Part shown: positions 32,989-42,317 of the stretch, one piece after another
Position numbering within the stretch: the first letter of the stretch is position 1
How the letters are laid out: every line of letters starts with the position of its first letter
Source: Streptomyces collinus
Lineage (GTDB): Bacteria > Actinomycetota > Actinomycetes > Streptomycetales > Streptomycetaceae
DNA: 64,000 nt
Reading direction: 5' to 3'
Assembly: GCF_031348265.1 (NCBI RefSeq)
Contig: NZ_CP133771.1
Coordinates: 2,666,001 to 2,730,000, forward strand
Notes under the pieces: model-generated
Databases searched by the model: none
What the model was told of the DNA's origin: nothing
Seen by the model: only the letters and a program-made list of their open reading frames with translations
Program-made: the position numbers and the translations under genes

Positions 32989-34035
32989 TCAGCCGGGCGC
33001 GGTGCCCGGTTGGGGGATGTACGGGAACGTACTGGCACGGACGACGAGTTGGGGTTCGATCGCGACCGTGGAGGTGCCGGACGGGGTCCGCCCCTCGATG
33101 AGGTCCAGCAGCAGGGCGATGCTTCGCTGGCCCACCGTGGAGAAGTCCTGCCGGACGGTGGTGAGCGGTGGGGCGAAGAACTCCGACTCCGGGATGTCGT
33201 CGAAGCCGACCACCGCCACGTCCTGGGGAGTGCGCACGCCCGCCTCGCGCAGGGCCCGCAACACCCCCAGTGCCATCTGGTCGTTGGCGACGAAGACGGC
33301 GGTCAGGCCCCGGCCCACCCAGCCCGCCAGTTCCTGGCCGGCCCGGTAGCCCGACAGCGGGCTCCAGTCCCCCCGCAGGGCCATCGGCGGTTCCACGCCT
33401 GCCTCTTCGAGAGTCTCACGCCAGCCTGCGGTGCGGTCCCGCGCCTCCTGCCAGTCCTCGGGTCCGGCGAGGTGCCAGACCCTGCGGTGACCGGCGGCCA
33501 GCAGGTGGCCGGTGGCGAGCCGCGCGCCCAGGTGCTGGTCGACGTTGACGCTGGGGATCTCGGCGCCGGACCCGGTGCCGACGGCCACCACCGGGAAGGG
33601 GTGGCGGAGTTCGGCGAGGGCCTGGACGGCCGAGCGCTGCGGGGCGAGGGCGATCACCCCCTCCACCCCTCCCTCGCTGAGGCGGTCCAGCGCCTCGGCC
33701 AGGGCCTCGACCGTCAGCTCACGCACACTGACCGTCGAGACGAGGTACCCCTGGGCCCGGGCCGCCTCCTCCAGCGCGAAGAGTGTGCTGGCCGGGCCGT
33801 AGAGCGTGGTGTTGGAGGCGACCACGCCCAGGGTCCGGGTGCGCCGGGTGGCGAGGGCCCGTGCGGAGAAGTTGCGGCGGTAGCCCATCTCCTCGATCGC
33901 CCGCAGCACCTTGGCCCGGGTCGCTTCCCGCACATTGGGGTGATCGCCCAGTACGCGGGAGACGGTCTGGTGGGACACACCGGCCTGGCGTGCCACGTCG
34001 GCCATGGTGGGCGGTCGCAACTGCGAGTGGGTCAC
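32989..34035 (-). CDS. LacI-family transcriptional regulator
   Basis: A 348-residue LacI repressor starting at GTG (VTHSQLRPPTMADVARQAGV) with GGGAGGTG upstream. The helix-turn-helix is MADVARQAGVSHQTVSRVLG, followed by the NFSARALATRRT hinge helix and a type I sugar-binding effector domain (VFVANDQMALGVLRALREAG). It lies between the ytf-type importer and the dehydratase gene and is therefore a candidate local regulator. A LacI-type operator at 34244-34261 lies upstream of its start. Confidence 0.92.
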   Translation of the reverse strand: MTHSQLRPPTMADVARQAGVSHQTVSRVLGDHPNVREATRAKVLRAIEEMGYRRNFSARALATRRTRTLGVVASNTTLYGPASTLFALEEAARAQGYLVSTVSVRELTVEALAEALDRLSEGGVEGVIALAPQRSAVQALAELRHPFPVVAVGTGSGAEIPSVNVDQHLGARLATGHLLAAGHRRVWHLAGPEDWQEARDRTAGWRETLEEAGVEPPMALRGDWSPLSGYRAGQELAGWVGRGLTAVFVANDQMALGVLRALREAGVRTPQDVAVVGFDDIPESEFFAPPLTTVRQDFSTVGQRSIALLLDLIEGRTPSGTSTVAIEPQLVVRASTFPYIPQPGTAPG

Positions 34036-34243
34036 GGCCGCACCTCCCTGGTGATCGTCTGCCGGTAAGACCTGTGCTGCGGGTAAGACCTGTGCCGCGG
34101 GCGGACAAGTCCGCTTGGCCGGCTTCACGTCGGGGTTCCGGTACGCCCCGAGGCACCGGACGGGAAGGCGAGTTGACGCGGTTGGGGCACGACGCTCGTA
34201 CCTCCTCAGAGGCCATGGGGCGACGAGTGGTGAATGCGGAGAC

Positions 34244-34261
34244 ATTGTGAGCGCTAACAAT
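34244..34261. promoter_or_regulatory. LacI-type operator
   Basis: ATTGTGAGCGCTAACAAT is an 18-bp palindrome with 8 of 9 paired positions and the central GCGC typical of LacI sites. It lies 208 bases upstream of the lacI-type start and 552 bases before the dehydratase gene. A second partial site sharing TGAGCGCTA is at 34619-34627. Confidence 0.65.
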
Positions 34262-34711
34262 TCAGGGCGGTCAAGAGGGCTGCGCAAGGTCGGCCGTCAC
34301 GGTTGAATAACGCGCCGGTCGCCGAATGTCACGAAGGCGGCCTCCTGCGGGGTGCGTCCCGGCCGGGGACAGCCCGTTGGCCCGAACGCGTTGACGCGGG
34401 CCGCCCCGCCGCCGCGCATCGGGGCGATACAAGGGCCGATCGGCCCGCCAGAGCCGCCTTTCGGTAGTTCGGAGCGTTCAAACCGATCACCACCCGGCCC
34501 ATGCCACCATGGCCGGGAACAGTCGCTCGACACCCACCCCACGGAGACCGTCCGCCCCGCCGGTACGACCTGGCATCCGCTATGGACATGACCAACATCC
34601 GGGTCATCACGCTCACAATGAGCGCTACTTCTCAGGGCCTGAGCGGGGGTTGTTTCCACCTATTCGTCACGATCCCGGTCGGCGACCTGAAACCGTTGTC
34701 ACGTCGACCCA
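34262..34711. other. Long non-coding gap with a partial second LacI site
   Basis: No convincing gene is seen on either strand. The region holds a partial LacI-type site (TGAGCGCTA at 34619-34627) and otherwise no recognisable element. It separates the lacI gene from the promoter of the dehydratase operon. Confidence 0.4.
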
Positions 34712-34740
34712 TTGACACCCCGACCGGTCGTCCTTACTGT
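34712..34740 (+). promoter_or_regulatory. Vegetative promoter of the dehydratase operon
   Basis: -35 TTGACA (34712-34717), a 17-bp spacer and -10 TACTGT (34735-34740), a near-consensus HrdB-type promoter. The predicted start is near 34747. Operator-like TTTCGAAC (34752-34759) and the 16-mer site 2 lie just downstream. Confidence 0.75.
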
Positions 34741-34762
34741 CGCGACCAGCATTTCGAACAGG

Positions 34763-34778
34763 TGACGAAATCTCGAAC
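34763..34778 (+). promoter_or_regulatory. Sugar-regulon 16-mer, site 2, with direct repeats
   Basis: TGACGAAATCTCGAAC lies at about +16 to +31 of the promoter above. It is followed by two further CTCGAACAA-type repeats (34782-34800). It also forms a wider dyad with ATTTCG at 34751-34756. Bound protein here would block elongation or clearance. Confidence 0.65.
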
Positions 34779-34813
34779 AATCTCGAACAAACTCGATGAG
34801 GGCAGGGAGTACC

Positions 34814-35977
34814 GTGCGCATCACGGGAATCAGCACACACGTGGTAGGAACGCCCTGGCGGAATCTGACCTACGTGCAGGTGCACACCGACGAGGGACTC
34901 ACCGGAGTCGGCGAGACCCGCATGCTGGGCCACACCGACGCGCTCCTCGGCTATCTGCACGAGGCGAAGACCAACCACATTCTCGGCTCGGACCCGTTCG
35001 CTGTCGAGGATCTCGTCAAGCGGATGAAGTACGGCGACTACGGCCGGGCCGGCGAGATCGTGATGTCCGGCATCGCCGTGATCGAGATGGCCTGCTGGGA
35101 CATCAAGGGCAAGGCCCTCGGCGTGCCCGTCTGGCAGTTGCTCGGCGGCAAGGTCACCGACAAGGTCAAGGCGTACGCCAACGGCTGGTACACCACCGAG
35201 CGCACGCCCGAGGCGTACCACAAGGCGGCGCGGGGCGTCATGGAGCGGGGATACCGGGCGCTCAAGATCGACCCCTTCGGCACCGGCCACTTCGAGCTGG
35301 ACCACAAGGAGAGCCTGTACGCCGTCTCGCTGATCGAGGCCGTGCGCGACGCCATCGGGCCGGACGCCGAGCTGATGCTGGAGATGCACGGCCGGTTCTC
35401 GCCCTCCACCGCCGTCCGCCTCGCCAAGGACCTGGCGCCCTTCAAGCCCGCGTGGCTGGAGGAGCCGGTGCCGCCGGAGAACCTGAAGGCGCTGGAGAAA
35501 GTCGCCGCCAAGGTCGACATGCCGGTCGCCACGGGTGAGCGCATCCACGACCGCATCGAGTTCCGCGAGCTCTTCGAGAGCCAGGCCGTCGACATCATCC
35601 AGCCCGACGTCGGCCACATCGGCGGCATCTGGGAGACCCGCAAGCTCGCCGCCACGGCCGAGACCCACTACATGCTGGTCGCCCCGCACAACGTGGGCGG
35701 GCCGGTGCTGACCGCCGCCTCGCTGCAGGTCGGCTTCACCGCCCCCAACTTCAAGGTCCTTGAGCACTTCAACGACTTCGCGGACGCGGACATCAAGAAG
35801 GTCATCAAGGGCGCCCCCCAGGTCAACCCCGAGGACGGCTGCTTCCACCTCTCCCACGAGCCCGGTCTCGGTGTCGAGCTGGACGTGGACGCCGCGGCGG
35901 AGTTCCCCCAGCAGCAGGCCCGTTTCGACCTGTGGGCCGAGGGCTGGGAGCAGCGCAAGCCGAAGGGCACCCAGTGA
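34814..35977 (+). CDS. Enolase-superfamily sugar-acid dehydratase, GalD-like
   Basis: A 387-residue mandelate racemase/muconate lactonising enzyme family protein. The metal ligands are Glu190 (LEMHGRF), Glu216 (WLEEPV) and Glu242 (TGERI), spaced 26 and 26 residues exactly as in E. coli D-galactonate dehydratase (183/209/235). The catalytic histidines His192 and His268 (QPDVGHIGGI) also fit that subgroup, though GalD has Asp at the first ligand. It should dehydrate an aldonate to a 2-keto-3-deoxy acid; galactonate, arabinonate and others are possible. GTG 34814 has GGGAG upstream; ATG 34796 has none. First gene of the operon. Confidence 0.85.
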   Translation: MRITGISTHVVGTPWRNLTYVQVHTDEGLTGVGETRMLGHTDALLGYLHEAKTNHILGSDPFAVEDLVKRMKYGDYGRAGEIVMSGIAVIEMACWDIKGKALGVPVWQLLGGKVTDKVKAYANGWYTTERTPEAYHKAARGVMERGYRALKIDPFGTGHFELDHKESLYAVSLIEAVRDAIGPDAELMLEMHGRFSPSTAVRLAKDLAPFKPAWLEEPVPPENLKALEKVAAKVDMPVATGERIHDRIEFRELFESQAVDIIQPDVGHIGGIWETRKLAATAETHYMLVAPHNVGGPVLTAASLQVGFTAPNFKVLEHFNDFADADIKKVIKGAPQVNPEDGCFHLSHEPGLGVELDVDAAAEFPQQQARFDLWAEGWEQRKPKGTQ

Positions 35978-36008
35978 GGACCCGCCGCCCCGGCGCCAGG
36001 GGGAACCA

Positions 36009-37013
36009 GTGAACTCCGCCGTGGTGATCGAGGCTCCGGGCGAGCACCGGCTGGTGCCGCACGAGCCTCGACAGCCGGAGGCCGGCGAGGCCCTGGTCCG
36101 GGTGCACGCCTCGGGGATCTGCGGCAGCGACCGTGAGGTCTTCCAGGGCAACCGGCCCGAAGGATACGTCCGTTACCCCCTCACCCCGGGCCACGAGTGG
36201 TCCGGGACGGTGACCGCGGTCGGAGACGGCGTTCCTTCAAGTCTCGTAGGCCGCAAGGTCGTCGGCGAGGGCTTCCGCAACTGCCAGGTGTGCGACCGCT
36301 GTCACGCGGGCGAGACCACGCTGTGCACCGCGGGGTACGAGGAGACCGGCTTCACCCAGCCGGGCGCCATGGCCACCACGTTGACGCTCCCCGCCCGTCT
36401 GCTGCACGTCCTGGCCGACGACGCCGATCTGACGGCGGCGGCGCTGCTGGAGCCGGCCGCGTGCATCGCGGCCGCCGCGCTCAAGGCGCGGGCCGTTCCC
36501 GGTGAGCGGGTCGCGGTCGTGGGCACCGGAACGCTCGGCATGTTCGCCGTTCAGTTCCTGAAGGCGGCCTCACCGGCCGAGCTGCTCGTCGTGGGCACCC
36601 GTCCGGACCGGGCCGAGTTGTCCAAGCGGTTCGGCGCCACGGAGTTCCTGACCAAGGACCAGGAGCTTCCGGGCGACTTCGACGTCGTCATCGAGACCGC
36701 CGGATCCGCGGACGCCGCGCGTACCGCCGCCGCCCTGCTGCGGCGCGGTGGCCGCCTGGTCCTGACGGGCATCCCGGCGCCGGGCGCGGACGGGCTCGAC
36801 CCGACGGATCTGGTCGTACGCCAGCTCGAGGTGCAGACGGTGTTCGGCGCGGCGCCGGACGCCTGGGCGCACACCGTGCGGGTCTTCGGGGCCGGGCTCC
36901 TCGATCCGCTGCCGCTCGTCACGCACGAGCTTCCGCTGGAGGAGTTCCCCCAGGCCATCGAGCTGGTGGGGTCCGGCGACCCGACGGTCGGAAAGGTCCT
37001 GCTGCGGCCTTGA
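36009..37013 (+). CDS. Zinc-dependent medium-chain alcohol dehydrogenase
   Basis: A 334-residue MDR dehydrogenase starting at GTG. The catalytic zinc site shows CGSD (Cys ligand) and GHEWSG; the structural zinc lobe is NCQVCDRCHAGETTLC with four Cys. The NAD(P) site is VAVVGTGTLGMFAVQFL. Similar enzymes oxidise sugars or polyols (sorbitol, galactitol, threonine dehydrogenases). It sits 31 bases after the dehydratase and before the U32-like gene, suggesting a role in oxidising a sugar to the acid or in recycling an intermediate. Confidence 0.88.
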   Translation: MNSAVVIEAPGEHRLVPHEPRQPEAGEALVRVHASGICGSDREVFQGNRPEGYVRYPLTPGHEWSGTVTAVGDGVPSSLVGRKVVGEGFRNCQVCDRCHAGETTLCTAGYEETGFTQPGAMATTLTLPARLLHVLADDADLTAAALLEPAACIAAAALKARAVPGERVAVVGTGTLGMFAVQFLKAASPAELLVVGTRPDRAELSKRFGATEFLTKDQELPGDFDVVIETAGSADAARTAAALLRRGGRLVLTGIPAPGADGLDPTDLVVRQLEVQTVFGAAPDAWAHTVRVFGAGLLDPLPLVTHELPLEEFPQAIELVGSGDPTVGKVLLRP

Positions 37014-37104
37014 CCCACCCTCAGTCGTACGCCGGTGCGGGGTACCTGACGACTTCGTACCGGCGTACACCCACAATCTCGTTGTACCCAGAGCCGCGAA
37101 CCTC

Positions 37105-37120
37105 GTCCGAAATATCGAAT
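37105..37120 (+). promoter_or_regulatory. Sugar-regulon 16-mer, site 3
   Basis: GTCCGAAATATCGAAT ends 14 bases before the GTG start of the U32-like gene. It matches the other four sites at 14 or more of 16 positions. No clear promoter could be read for it. Confidence 0.55.
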
Positions 37121-37134
37121 GTGAAGGACAGCCA

Positions 37135-38103
37135 GTGACCGACACCACCGCACCGTCGCCGCGCCGGCCCGGCGAGCAGGCGCTTACCGCGCTCGGACTG
37201 AGCGCGCCCGCCCTCGACCCCGCCGACGCCTCCCCGCACAGCTTCCCGGGCGGTGGGCGCTGGCGCACCGAGGTGCCCTCCGTGGAGGGGCCCGAGGCGC
37301 TCGGCGTGGTCCTCAAGGAGTCCTCGCGCCTCGACGTGCCGATCCACCGGATCAGCCAGGGCAGCGGCGTCTGGATGCTGACCGACGCCGAGATCACCGA
37401 GATGGTGGAGGCGACGGCCGAGCGTGACATCGAGCTCTGCCTCTTCACCGGCCCGCGCGGCACCTGGGACATCGGCGGCTCGACCCGTACCGACTCCAGG
37501 GGCGGCGGCCTCAGGGCCCGTGGCCACGACGCGGTCGCCGGCTGTGTGGAGGACGCCGTCCGCGCGACCGAGCTGGGCGTCAAGTGCCTGCTCATCGCCG
37601 ACGAGGGCGTGCTGTGGACGCTGCACCGGGCCCGTGTCGCCGGGATCCTGCCCGCCGACACGACCTTCAAGGTGTCGGCGCTGATCGGCCCGGTCAACCC
37701 GACCGCCTACGCCGTGTACGAGAACCTCGGCGGCGACTCGATCAACGTGCCGAGCGATCTCACCCTCGACCACCTCACCGAAATCCGCCGGGTCTCCGGC
37801 GCCCCCATGGACATGTACATCGAGGCCCCCGACGACCTCGGCGGGTACGTGCGGATGTACGAGGTCGCCGAGCTGATCAGACGCGGCGCGCCGCTCTACC
37901 TGAAGTTCGGCCTGTCGAAGGCCCCCGGGATCTACCCCTACGGGCACCACATGCGGGATGTGACCCTGGCCACCGCCAAGGAGCGGGTGCGTCGCGGCCG
38001 GCTCGCCCTGGACCTGCTGGCCCGCCACGGCGCGGACGGCGACATGGCGCCGCTGGGCTCGCGGCTGCCCGGCGATCTGCAACGGTTCGAAATCCCGGCA
38101 TAA
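37135..38103 (+). CDS. U32-peptidase-like TIM-barrel protein of unknown function
   Basis: A 322-residue protein starting at GTG with GAAGGA upstream. Alternating strands and helices ([80 protein letters not shown]) indicate a TIM barrel. Proteins like this are usually labelled U32-family peptidase, but the cysteines and motifs of true U32 collagenases are not evident. Given its place after a dehydratase and dehydrogenase and before a sugar importer, an aldolase or isomerase role is possible. The function is not established. It carries its own 16-mer site upstream. Confidence 0.7.
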   Translation: MTDTTAPSPRRPGEQALTALGLSAPALDPADASPHSFPGGGRWRTEVPSVEGPEALGVVLKESSRLDVPIHRISQGSGVWMLTDAEITEMVEATAERDIELCLFTGPRGTWDIGGSTRTDSRGGGLRARGHDAVAGCVEDAVRATELGVKCLLIADEGVLWTLHRARVAGILPADTTFKVSALIGPVNPTAYAVYENLGGDSINVPSDLTLDHLTEIRRVSGAPMDMYIEAPDDLGGYVRMYEVAELIRRGAPLYLKFGLSKAPGIYPYGHHMRDVTLATAKERVRRGRLALDLLARHGADGDMAPLGSRLPGDLQRFEIPA

Positions 38104-38243
38104 CGTTCCGGAAACTCGGCTTCACAGAAGACGACACAGCCAACCAGAATCCACCACATCTTCTCGGTCTTTCCGGCACGACCACCCGGAGCGACTTCGC
38201 GCCCCCCAGACCGAGCCCTGCACACAGATCAAGGATGATGATC

Positions 38244-39356
38244 ATGCGTAACCGCAGAGCCGCCCTCACCGCCATAGCCGGAGCCGCGTCCCTCGCCCTC
38301 ACCCTGTCCGCCTGCGGCCAGAGCGGTGAGGGAGGCAGCAAGGAGTCCGGAGGCGACACCAAGGGCGCCACCATCGGCATCGCGATGCCGACCAAGTCCT
38401 CCGAGCGCTGGATCGCCGACGGCAAGAACGTCGTCGCGGACCTGGAGTCCAAGGGCTACAAGACCAAGCTGGTCTACGGCGAGGACGACCCCGACCAGCA
38501 GGTCTCGCAGGTCGAGAACCTGATCACGCAGGGCGTCAAGGCGCTGATCATCGCCGCGATCGACAACAAGTCGATGAACAACGTCCTCCAGCAGGCCAAG
38601 GACGCGAACATCCCGGTCATCTCCTACGACCGCCTGATCCTCGGCACGCAGAACGTCGACTACTACGCCTCCTTCGACAACGAGAAGGTCGGCGAGCTCC
38701 AGGGCAGCTACATCGTCGAGAAGCTCGGCCTGAAGGACGGCTCCAAGAAGGGCCCCTTCAACATCGAGCTGTTCGCCGGCTCCAACGACGACAACAACAC
38801 CCGCTACTTCTTCCAGGGCGCGATGAACGTCCTGCAGCCCTACATCGACAAGAAGCAGCTCGTCGTCCGCTCCAAGCAGACCAAGCTCAACCAGGTCACC
38901 ACCCTGCGCTGGGACGGCGGCACCGCCCAGAAGCGCATGGACGACATCCTGACCTCGGCCTACAAGAGCGAGCGCGTCGACGCCGTCCTGTCCCCCTACG
39001 ACGGCATCTCCATCGGCATCCTGTCGGCGCTGAAGTCCGACGACTACGGCTCCAAGAGCAAGCCGCTGCCGGTCGTCACAGGCCAGGACGCCGAGGTCGC
39101 CTCGGTGAAGTCGATCATCGCCGGCCAGCAGTCGATGACCGTCTACAAGGACACCCGCCAGCTCGCCAAGGTGTCCTCGAACATGGTCGACGCGCTGCTC
39201 AACAAGAAGAAGCCCGAGGTCAACGACACCAAGACCTACGACAACGGCGCGAAGGTCGTCCCGGCGTACCTGCTGGAGCCGGTCGCGGTGGACAAGGCGA
39301 ACTACCAGAAGGAGGTCGTCGACTCCGGCTACATCAAGGAGAGCGACCTCAAGTAG
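38244..39356 (+). CDS. chvE: Multiple-monosaccharide-binding lipoprotein, ChvE type
   Basis: A 370-residue sugar-binding lipoprotein. The signal peptide [20 protein letters not shown] ends in lipobox LSAC. ChvE-like features are [40 protein letters not shown] and [20 protein letters not shown]. ChvE proteins bind arabinose, galactose, xylose and related sugars. The ATGs at 38235, 38238 and 38244 are in frame; the last has AAGGA at the best distance. It is followed by mmsA and mmsB. The long upstream extension of the frame overlaps the U32-like gene and is ignored. Confidence 0.92.
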   Translation: MRNRRAALTAIAGAASLALTLSACGQSGEGGSKESGGDTKGATIGIAMPTKSSERWIADGKNVVADLESKGYKTKLVYGEDDPDQQVSQVENLITQGVKALIIAAIDNKSMNNVLQQAKDANIPVISYDRLILGTQNVDYYASFDNEKVGELQGSYIVEKLGLKDGSKKGPFNIELFAGSNDDNNTRYFFQGAMNVLQPYIDKKQLVVRSKQTKLNQVTTLRWDGGTAQKRMDDILTSAYKSERVDAVLSPYDGISIGILSALKSDDYGSKSKPLPVVTGQDAEVASVKSIIAGQQSMTVYKDTRQLAKVSSNMVDALLNKKKPEVNDTKTYDNGAKVVPAYLLEPVAVDKANYQKEVVDSGYIKESDLK

Positions 39357-39402
39357 TCCCCGCCGCCCACCGACGATTCACCACTGATTGGAAGGCACGA
39401 CC

Positions 39403-40953
39403 ATGGCGGGACCCGTCCTGGAAATGCGCTCGATCGTCAAGACCTTTCCCGGCGTCAAGGCGCTGTCGGACGTCACACTGACCGTCCGGCAGGGCGAGGT
39501 CCACGCCATCTGCGGGGAGAACGGCGCCGGCAAGTCGACCTTGATGAAGGTCCTCTCCGGCGTCCACCCGCACGGCACGTACGAGGGCGACATCCTCTTC
39601 GAGGGAGAGGTCTGCCAGTTCAAGGACATCCGGGCCAGCGAAGAGCGCGGCATCGTGATCATCCACCAGGAACTGGCCCTGGTGCCCTACCTCTCCCTCG
39701 CCGAGAACATCTTCCTCGGCAACGAGCACGCCACCCGGGGGATCATCAGCTGGACCGAGACCCTCCGGCACGCCACCGAACTGCTCCGCCGGGTCGGCCT
39801 CTCCGACCACCCCGACACCCGCGTCGCCGACATCGGCGTGGGCAAGCAGCAGCTCGTGGAGATCGCGAAGGCCCTGTCGAAGAAGGTCAAGCTGCTCATC
39901 CTGGATGAGCCGACCGCCGCGCTGAACGACGAGGACAGCGGCAAGCTCCTGGATCTCATCCTGGAGCTGAAGAAGCAGGGCATCACCTCGATCATCATTT
40001 CCCACAAGCTCAACGAGATCCGCAAGGTCGCCGACTCGGTGACGATCCTGCGCGACGGCCAGACCATCGAGACTCTCGATGTGAAGGCCGAGGAGACCAC
40101 CGAGGACCGGATCATCAGCGGCATGGTCGGCCGCGACCTGGAGCACCGCTTCCCGGAGCGGTCGCCCCACGAGCCCGAGGAGGGCGCGGCACCGGCCCTG
40201 GAGATCCGGGGCTGGACCGTGCACCACCCGATCGACCAGCAGCGCAAGGTGTGCGACGACGTGTCGCTGCACGTGCGGCGCGGGGAGATCGTCGGCATCG
40301 CGGGCCTGATGGGCGCCGGCCGCACCGAACTCGCGATGAGCGTCTTCGGGCGGACCTACGGCCGGTACGCGGACGGCACGGTCCTCAAGGACGGCAAGGA
40401 GATCCGTACGAAGACCGTCCCGGAGGCGGTCAAGCACGGCATCGCGTACGTCACCGAGGACCGCAAGCACTACGGCCTCAACCTCATCGACACCATCAAC
40501 CGGAACATCTCGCTGAGCGCCCTGGGCAAGGTCGCCAAGCGCGGTGTGGTCGACGAGCACGAGGAGCGGCAGGTCGCCGAGGGCTTCCGCAAGTCCATGA
40601 ACATCAAGGCGCCGACGGTGTTCGAGCCGGTGGGCAAGCTGTCCGGCGGCAACCAGCAGAAGGTCGTCCTCAGCAAGTGGATCTTCTCGGGTCCGGACGT
40701 GCTGATCCTGGACGAGCCGACGCGCGGTATCGACGTCGGTGCCAAGTACGAGATCTACACGGTCATCGACCAGCTGGCGGCCCAGGGCAAGGCGGTCGTC
40801 TTCATCTCCTCCGAGCTGCCCGAGCTGCTCGGCATGTGCGACCGCATCTACACGATGGCCGCGGGACGGCTGACGGGTGAGTTCTCGCGGGCCGAGGCCT
40901 CCCAGGAATCGCTGATGCGTCAGATGACGAAGGACAAAGAGGTATCCCGATGA
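39403..40953 (+). CDS. mmsA: Multiple-monosaccharide ABC transporter ATP-binding protein
   Basis: A 516-residue tandem ATPase (GguA/MmsA type). Domain 1 has Walker [10 protein letters not shown], Walker [12 protein letters not shown] and an atypical signature ([11 protein letters not shown]). Domain 2 has Walker A-like GLMGAGRTE, the signature LSGGNQQK and [13 protein letters not shown]. It powers import through MmsB of sugar captured by ChvE. The start is ATG 39403 with GGAAGG eight bases upstream; a TTG five codons earlier lies at the ribosome site. Its stop overlaps the permease start (ATGA). Confidence 0.93.
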   Translation: MAGPVLEMRSIVKTFPGVKALSDVTLTVRQGEVHAICGENGAGKSTLMKVLSGVHPHGTYEGDILFEGEVCQFKDIRASEERGIVIIHQELALVPYLSLAENIFLGNEHATRGIISWTETLRHATELLRRVGLSDHPDTRVADIGVGKQQLVEIAKALSKKVKLLILDEPTAALNDEDSGKLLDLILELKKQGITSIIISHKLNEIRKVADSVTILRDGQTIETLDVKAEETTEDRIISGMVGRDLEHRFPERSPHEPEEGAAPALEIRGWTVHHPIDQQRKVCDDVSLHVRRGEIVGIAGLMGAGRTELAMSVFGRTYGRYADGTVLKDGKEIRTKTVPEAVKHGIAYVTEDRKHYGLNLIDTINRNISLSALGKVAKRGVVDEHEERQVAEGFRKSMNIKAPTVFEPVGKLSGGNQQKVVLSKWIFSGPDVLILDEPTRGIDVGAKYEIYTVIDQLAAQGKAVVFISSELPELLGMCDRIYTMAAGRLTGEFSRAEASQESLMRQMTKDKEVSR

Positions 40954-42194
40954 GCACGGACGTGACCGCCAAGAGCCCGGCCCCCGCGCCGCCGGGCAAG
41001 AGCGGAGGGGCCGCGGGCGACGGCCTGCTGCAGCTGGTGATGGAGGGCATGCGCCGCAACATGCGGCAGTACGGCATGCTCATCGCGCTGGGCCTGATCG
41101 TGGTCCTGTTCGCCGTCTGGACCGACGGCGACCTGCTGCTGCCGCGCAACGTCTCCAACCTGGTGCTGCAGAACAGCTACATCCTGATCCTCGCGATCGG
41201 CATGATGCTGGTCATCATCGCCGGCCACATCGACCTCTCGGTCGGATCGCTGACGGCGTTCGTCGGGTCGATGGCCGCCGTGTTCATGGTCAAACAGGAT
41301 CTGCCCTGGCCCCTCGCGGTGGTGCTGTGCCTGGCCGTGGGCGCGGTCGCGGGTGCCGTACAAGGGTTCTTCATCGCGTACGGCGGCATACCCTCGTTCA
41401 TCGTGACCCTGGCGGGCATGCTGATCTTCCGCGGTCTGACGGAGATCTTCCTGGAGGGCCAGACCCTCGGCCCGTTCCCGGACGGTCTGCAGAAGGTCGC
41501 CAACGGGTTCCTGCCCGAGGTCGGCCCGAACACGAACTACCACAACCTCACCCTGCTGCTGGGCTTCGCGATGATCGCCTTCGTGATCTTCCAGGAGGTC
41601 CGTGACCGCAAGCGGCAGCAGGAGTTCAACCTGGACGTCCCGCCCGCCAAGCTGTTCCTGCTGAAGCTGGTCGCGATCGGCGCCGCGGTGCTGACGCTCA
41701 CCATGCTGCTGGCCAGCTACAAGGGCGCCCCGATCGTGCTGCTCATCCTGGGCGTGCTGCTCGTCGGCTTCGGCTACGTCATGCGCAACGCGATCATCGG
41801 CCGCCACATCTACGCGATCGGCGGCAACCTCCCGGCGGCCAAGCTGTCGGGTGTGAAGGACAAGAAGGTCACCTTCCTTGTCTTCCTGAACATGGGCATG
41901 CTCGCGGCCCTGGCGGGTCTGGTCTTCGCCGCCCGCTTCAACGCGGCCTCTCCCAAGGCCGGCCTCAACTTCGAGCTGGAGGCGATCGCGGCCTCGTTCA
42001 TCGGCGGTGCGTCGATGAGCGGCGGTGTCGGCACCGTCCTCGGCGCGATCATCGGTGGCCTGGTCCTGGGCGTGCTGAACAACGGTATGAACCTCGTCGG
42101 CATCGGCACCGACTGGCAGCAGGTCATCAAGGGCATGGTGCTGCTGGCGGCGGTCGGGTTCGACGTGTGGAACAAGCGCAAGGTCGGTTCGTAA
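40950..42194 (+). CDS. mmsB: Multiple-monosaccharide ABC transporter permease
   Basis: A 414-residue integral membrane permease (GguB/MmsB type) with about ten to twelve hydrophobic segments. It is longer than ordinary CUT2 permeases, with an extra cytoplasmic insertion near residues 215-235 ([16 protein letters not shown]). The signature [20 protein letters not shown] and the [20 protein letters not shown] coupling region are present. It forms the channel for the ChvE-MmsA system. A 12-bp hairpin with a short T run follows 6 bases after its stop. Confidence 0.93.
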   Translation: MSTDVTAKSPAPAPPGKSGGAAGDGLLQLVMEGMRRNMRQYGMLIALGLIVVLFAVWTDGDLLLPRNVSNLVLQNSYILILAIGMMLVIIAGHIDLSVGSLTAFVGSMAAVFMVKQDLPWPLAVVLCLAVGAVAGAVQGFFIAYGGIPSFIVTLAGMLIFRGLTEIFLEGQTLGPFPDGLQKVANGFLPEVGPNTNYHNLTLLLGFAMIAFVIFQEVRDRKRQQEFNLDVPPAKLFLLKLVAIGAAVLTLTMLLASYKGAPIVLLILGVLLVGFGYVMRNAIIGRHIYAIGGNLPAAKLSGVKDKKVTFLVFLNMGMLAALAGLVFAARFNAASPKAGLNFELEAIAASFIGGASMSGGVGTVLGAIIGGLVLGVLNNGMNLVGIGTDWQQVIKGMVLLAAVGFDVWNKRKVGS

Positions 42195-42200
42195 GCGGGA

Positions 42201-42228
42201 CCGGGCCCCGCCGCCCGGCGGGGCCCGG
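42201..42228 (+). terminator. Terminator after mmsB
   Basis: CCGGGCCCCGCC (42201-42212) pairs with GGCGGGGCCCGG (42217-42228) around a 4-base loop and is followed by CTCTTTG. This is the clearest intrinsic terminator shape in the window. It separates the importer operon from the epimerase. Confidence 0.8.
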
Positions 42229-42268
42229 CTCTTTGCCAGCAGTTTCCCCATGCGGTGGAGCCGCACAT

Positions 42269-42316
42269 GTGGAACTGAACCGACGCACGGTCATCGCGGG
42301 AGCAGCGGCGGCGGGA
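42269..42316 (+). other. Out-of-frame Tat-like signal peptide of the following epimerase
   Basis: From GTG 42269 the frame encodes MELNRRTVIAGAAAAG, a twin-arginine export signal start. One base too many near GCGGGAAGTGGCC (42311-42323) shifts it out of frame with the mature epimerase, which continues as AATTLSGTAHAAEGRKPVK, the expected end of the same signal peptide with its AHA cleavage site. Confidence 0.65.
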
Positions 42317-42317
42317 A

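Noticed and set aside
34064..34099. Regulatory direct repeat upstream of lacI
   Set aside because: Two adjacent 18-bp copies with one mismatch and no dyad. This looks like a simple tandem duplication.
34297..34659. Small genes in the gap before the dehydratase operon
   Set aside because: Several short frames exist on both strands but none has gene-like codon use, a ribosome site or a recognisable domain.
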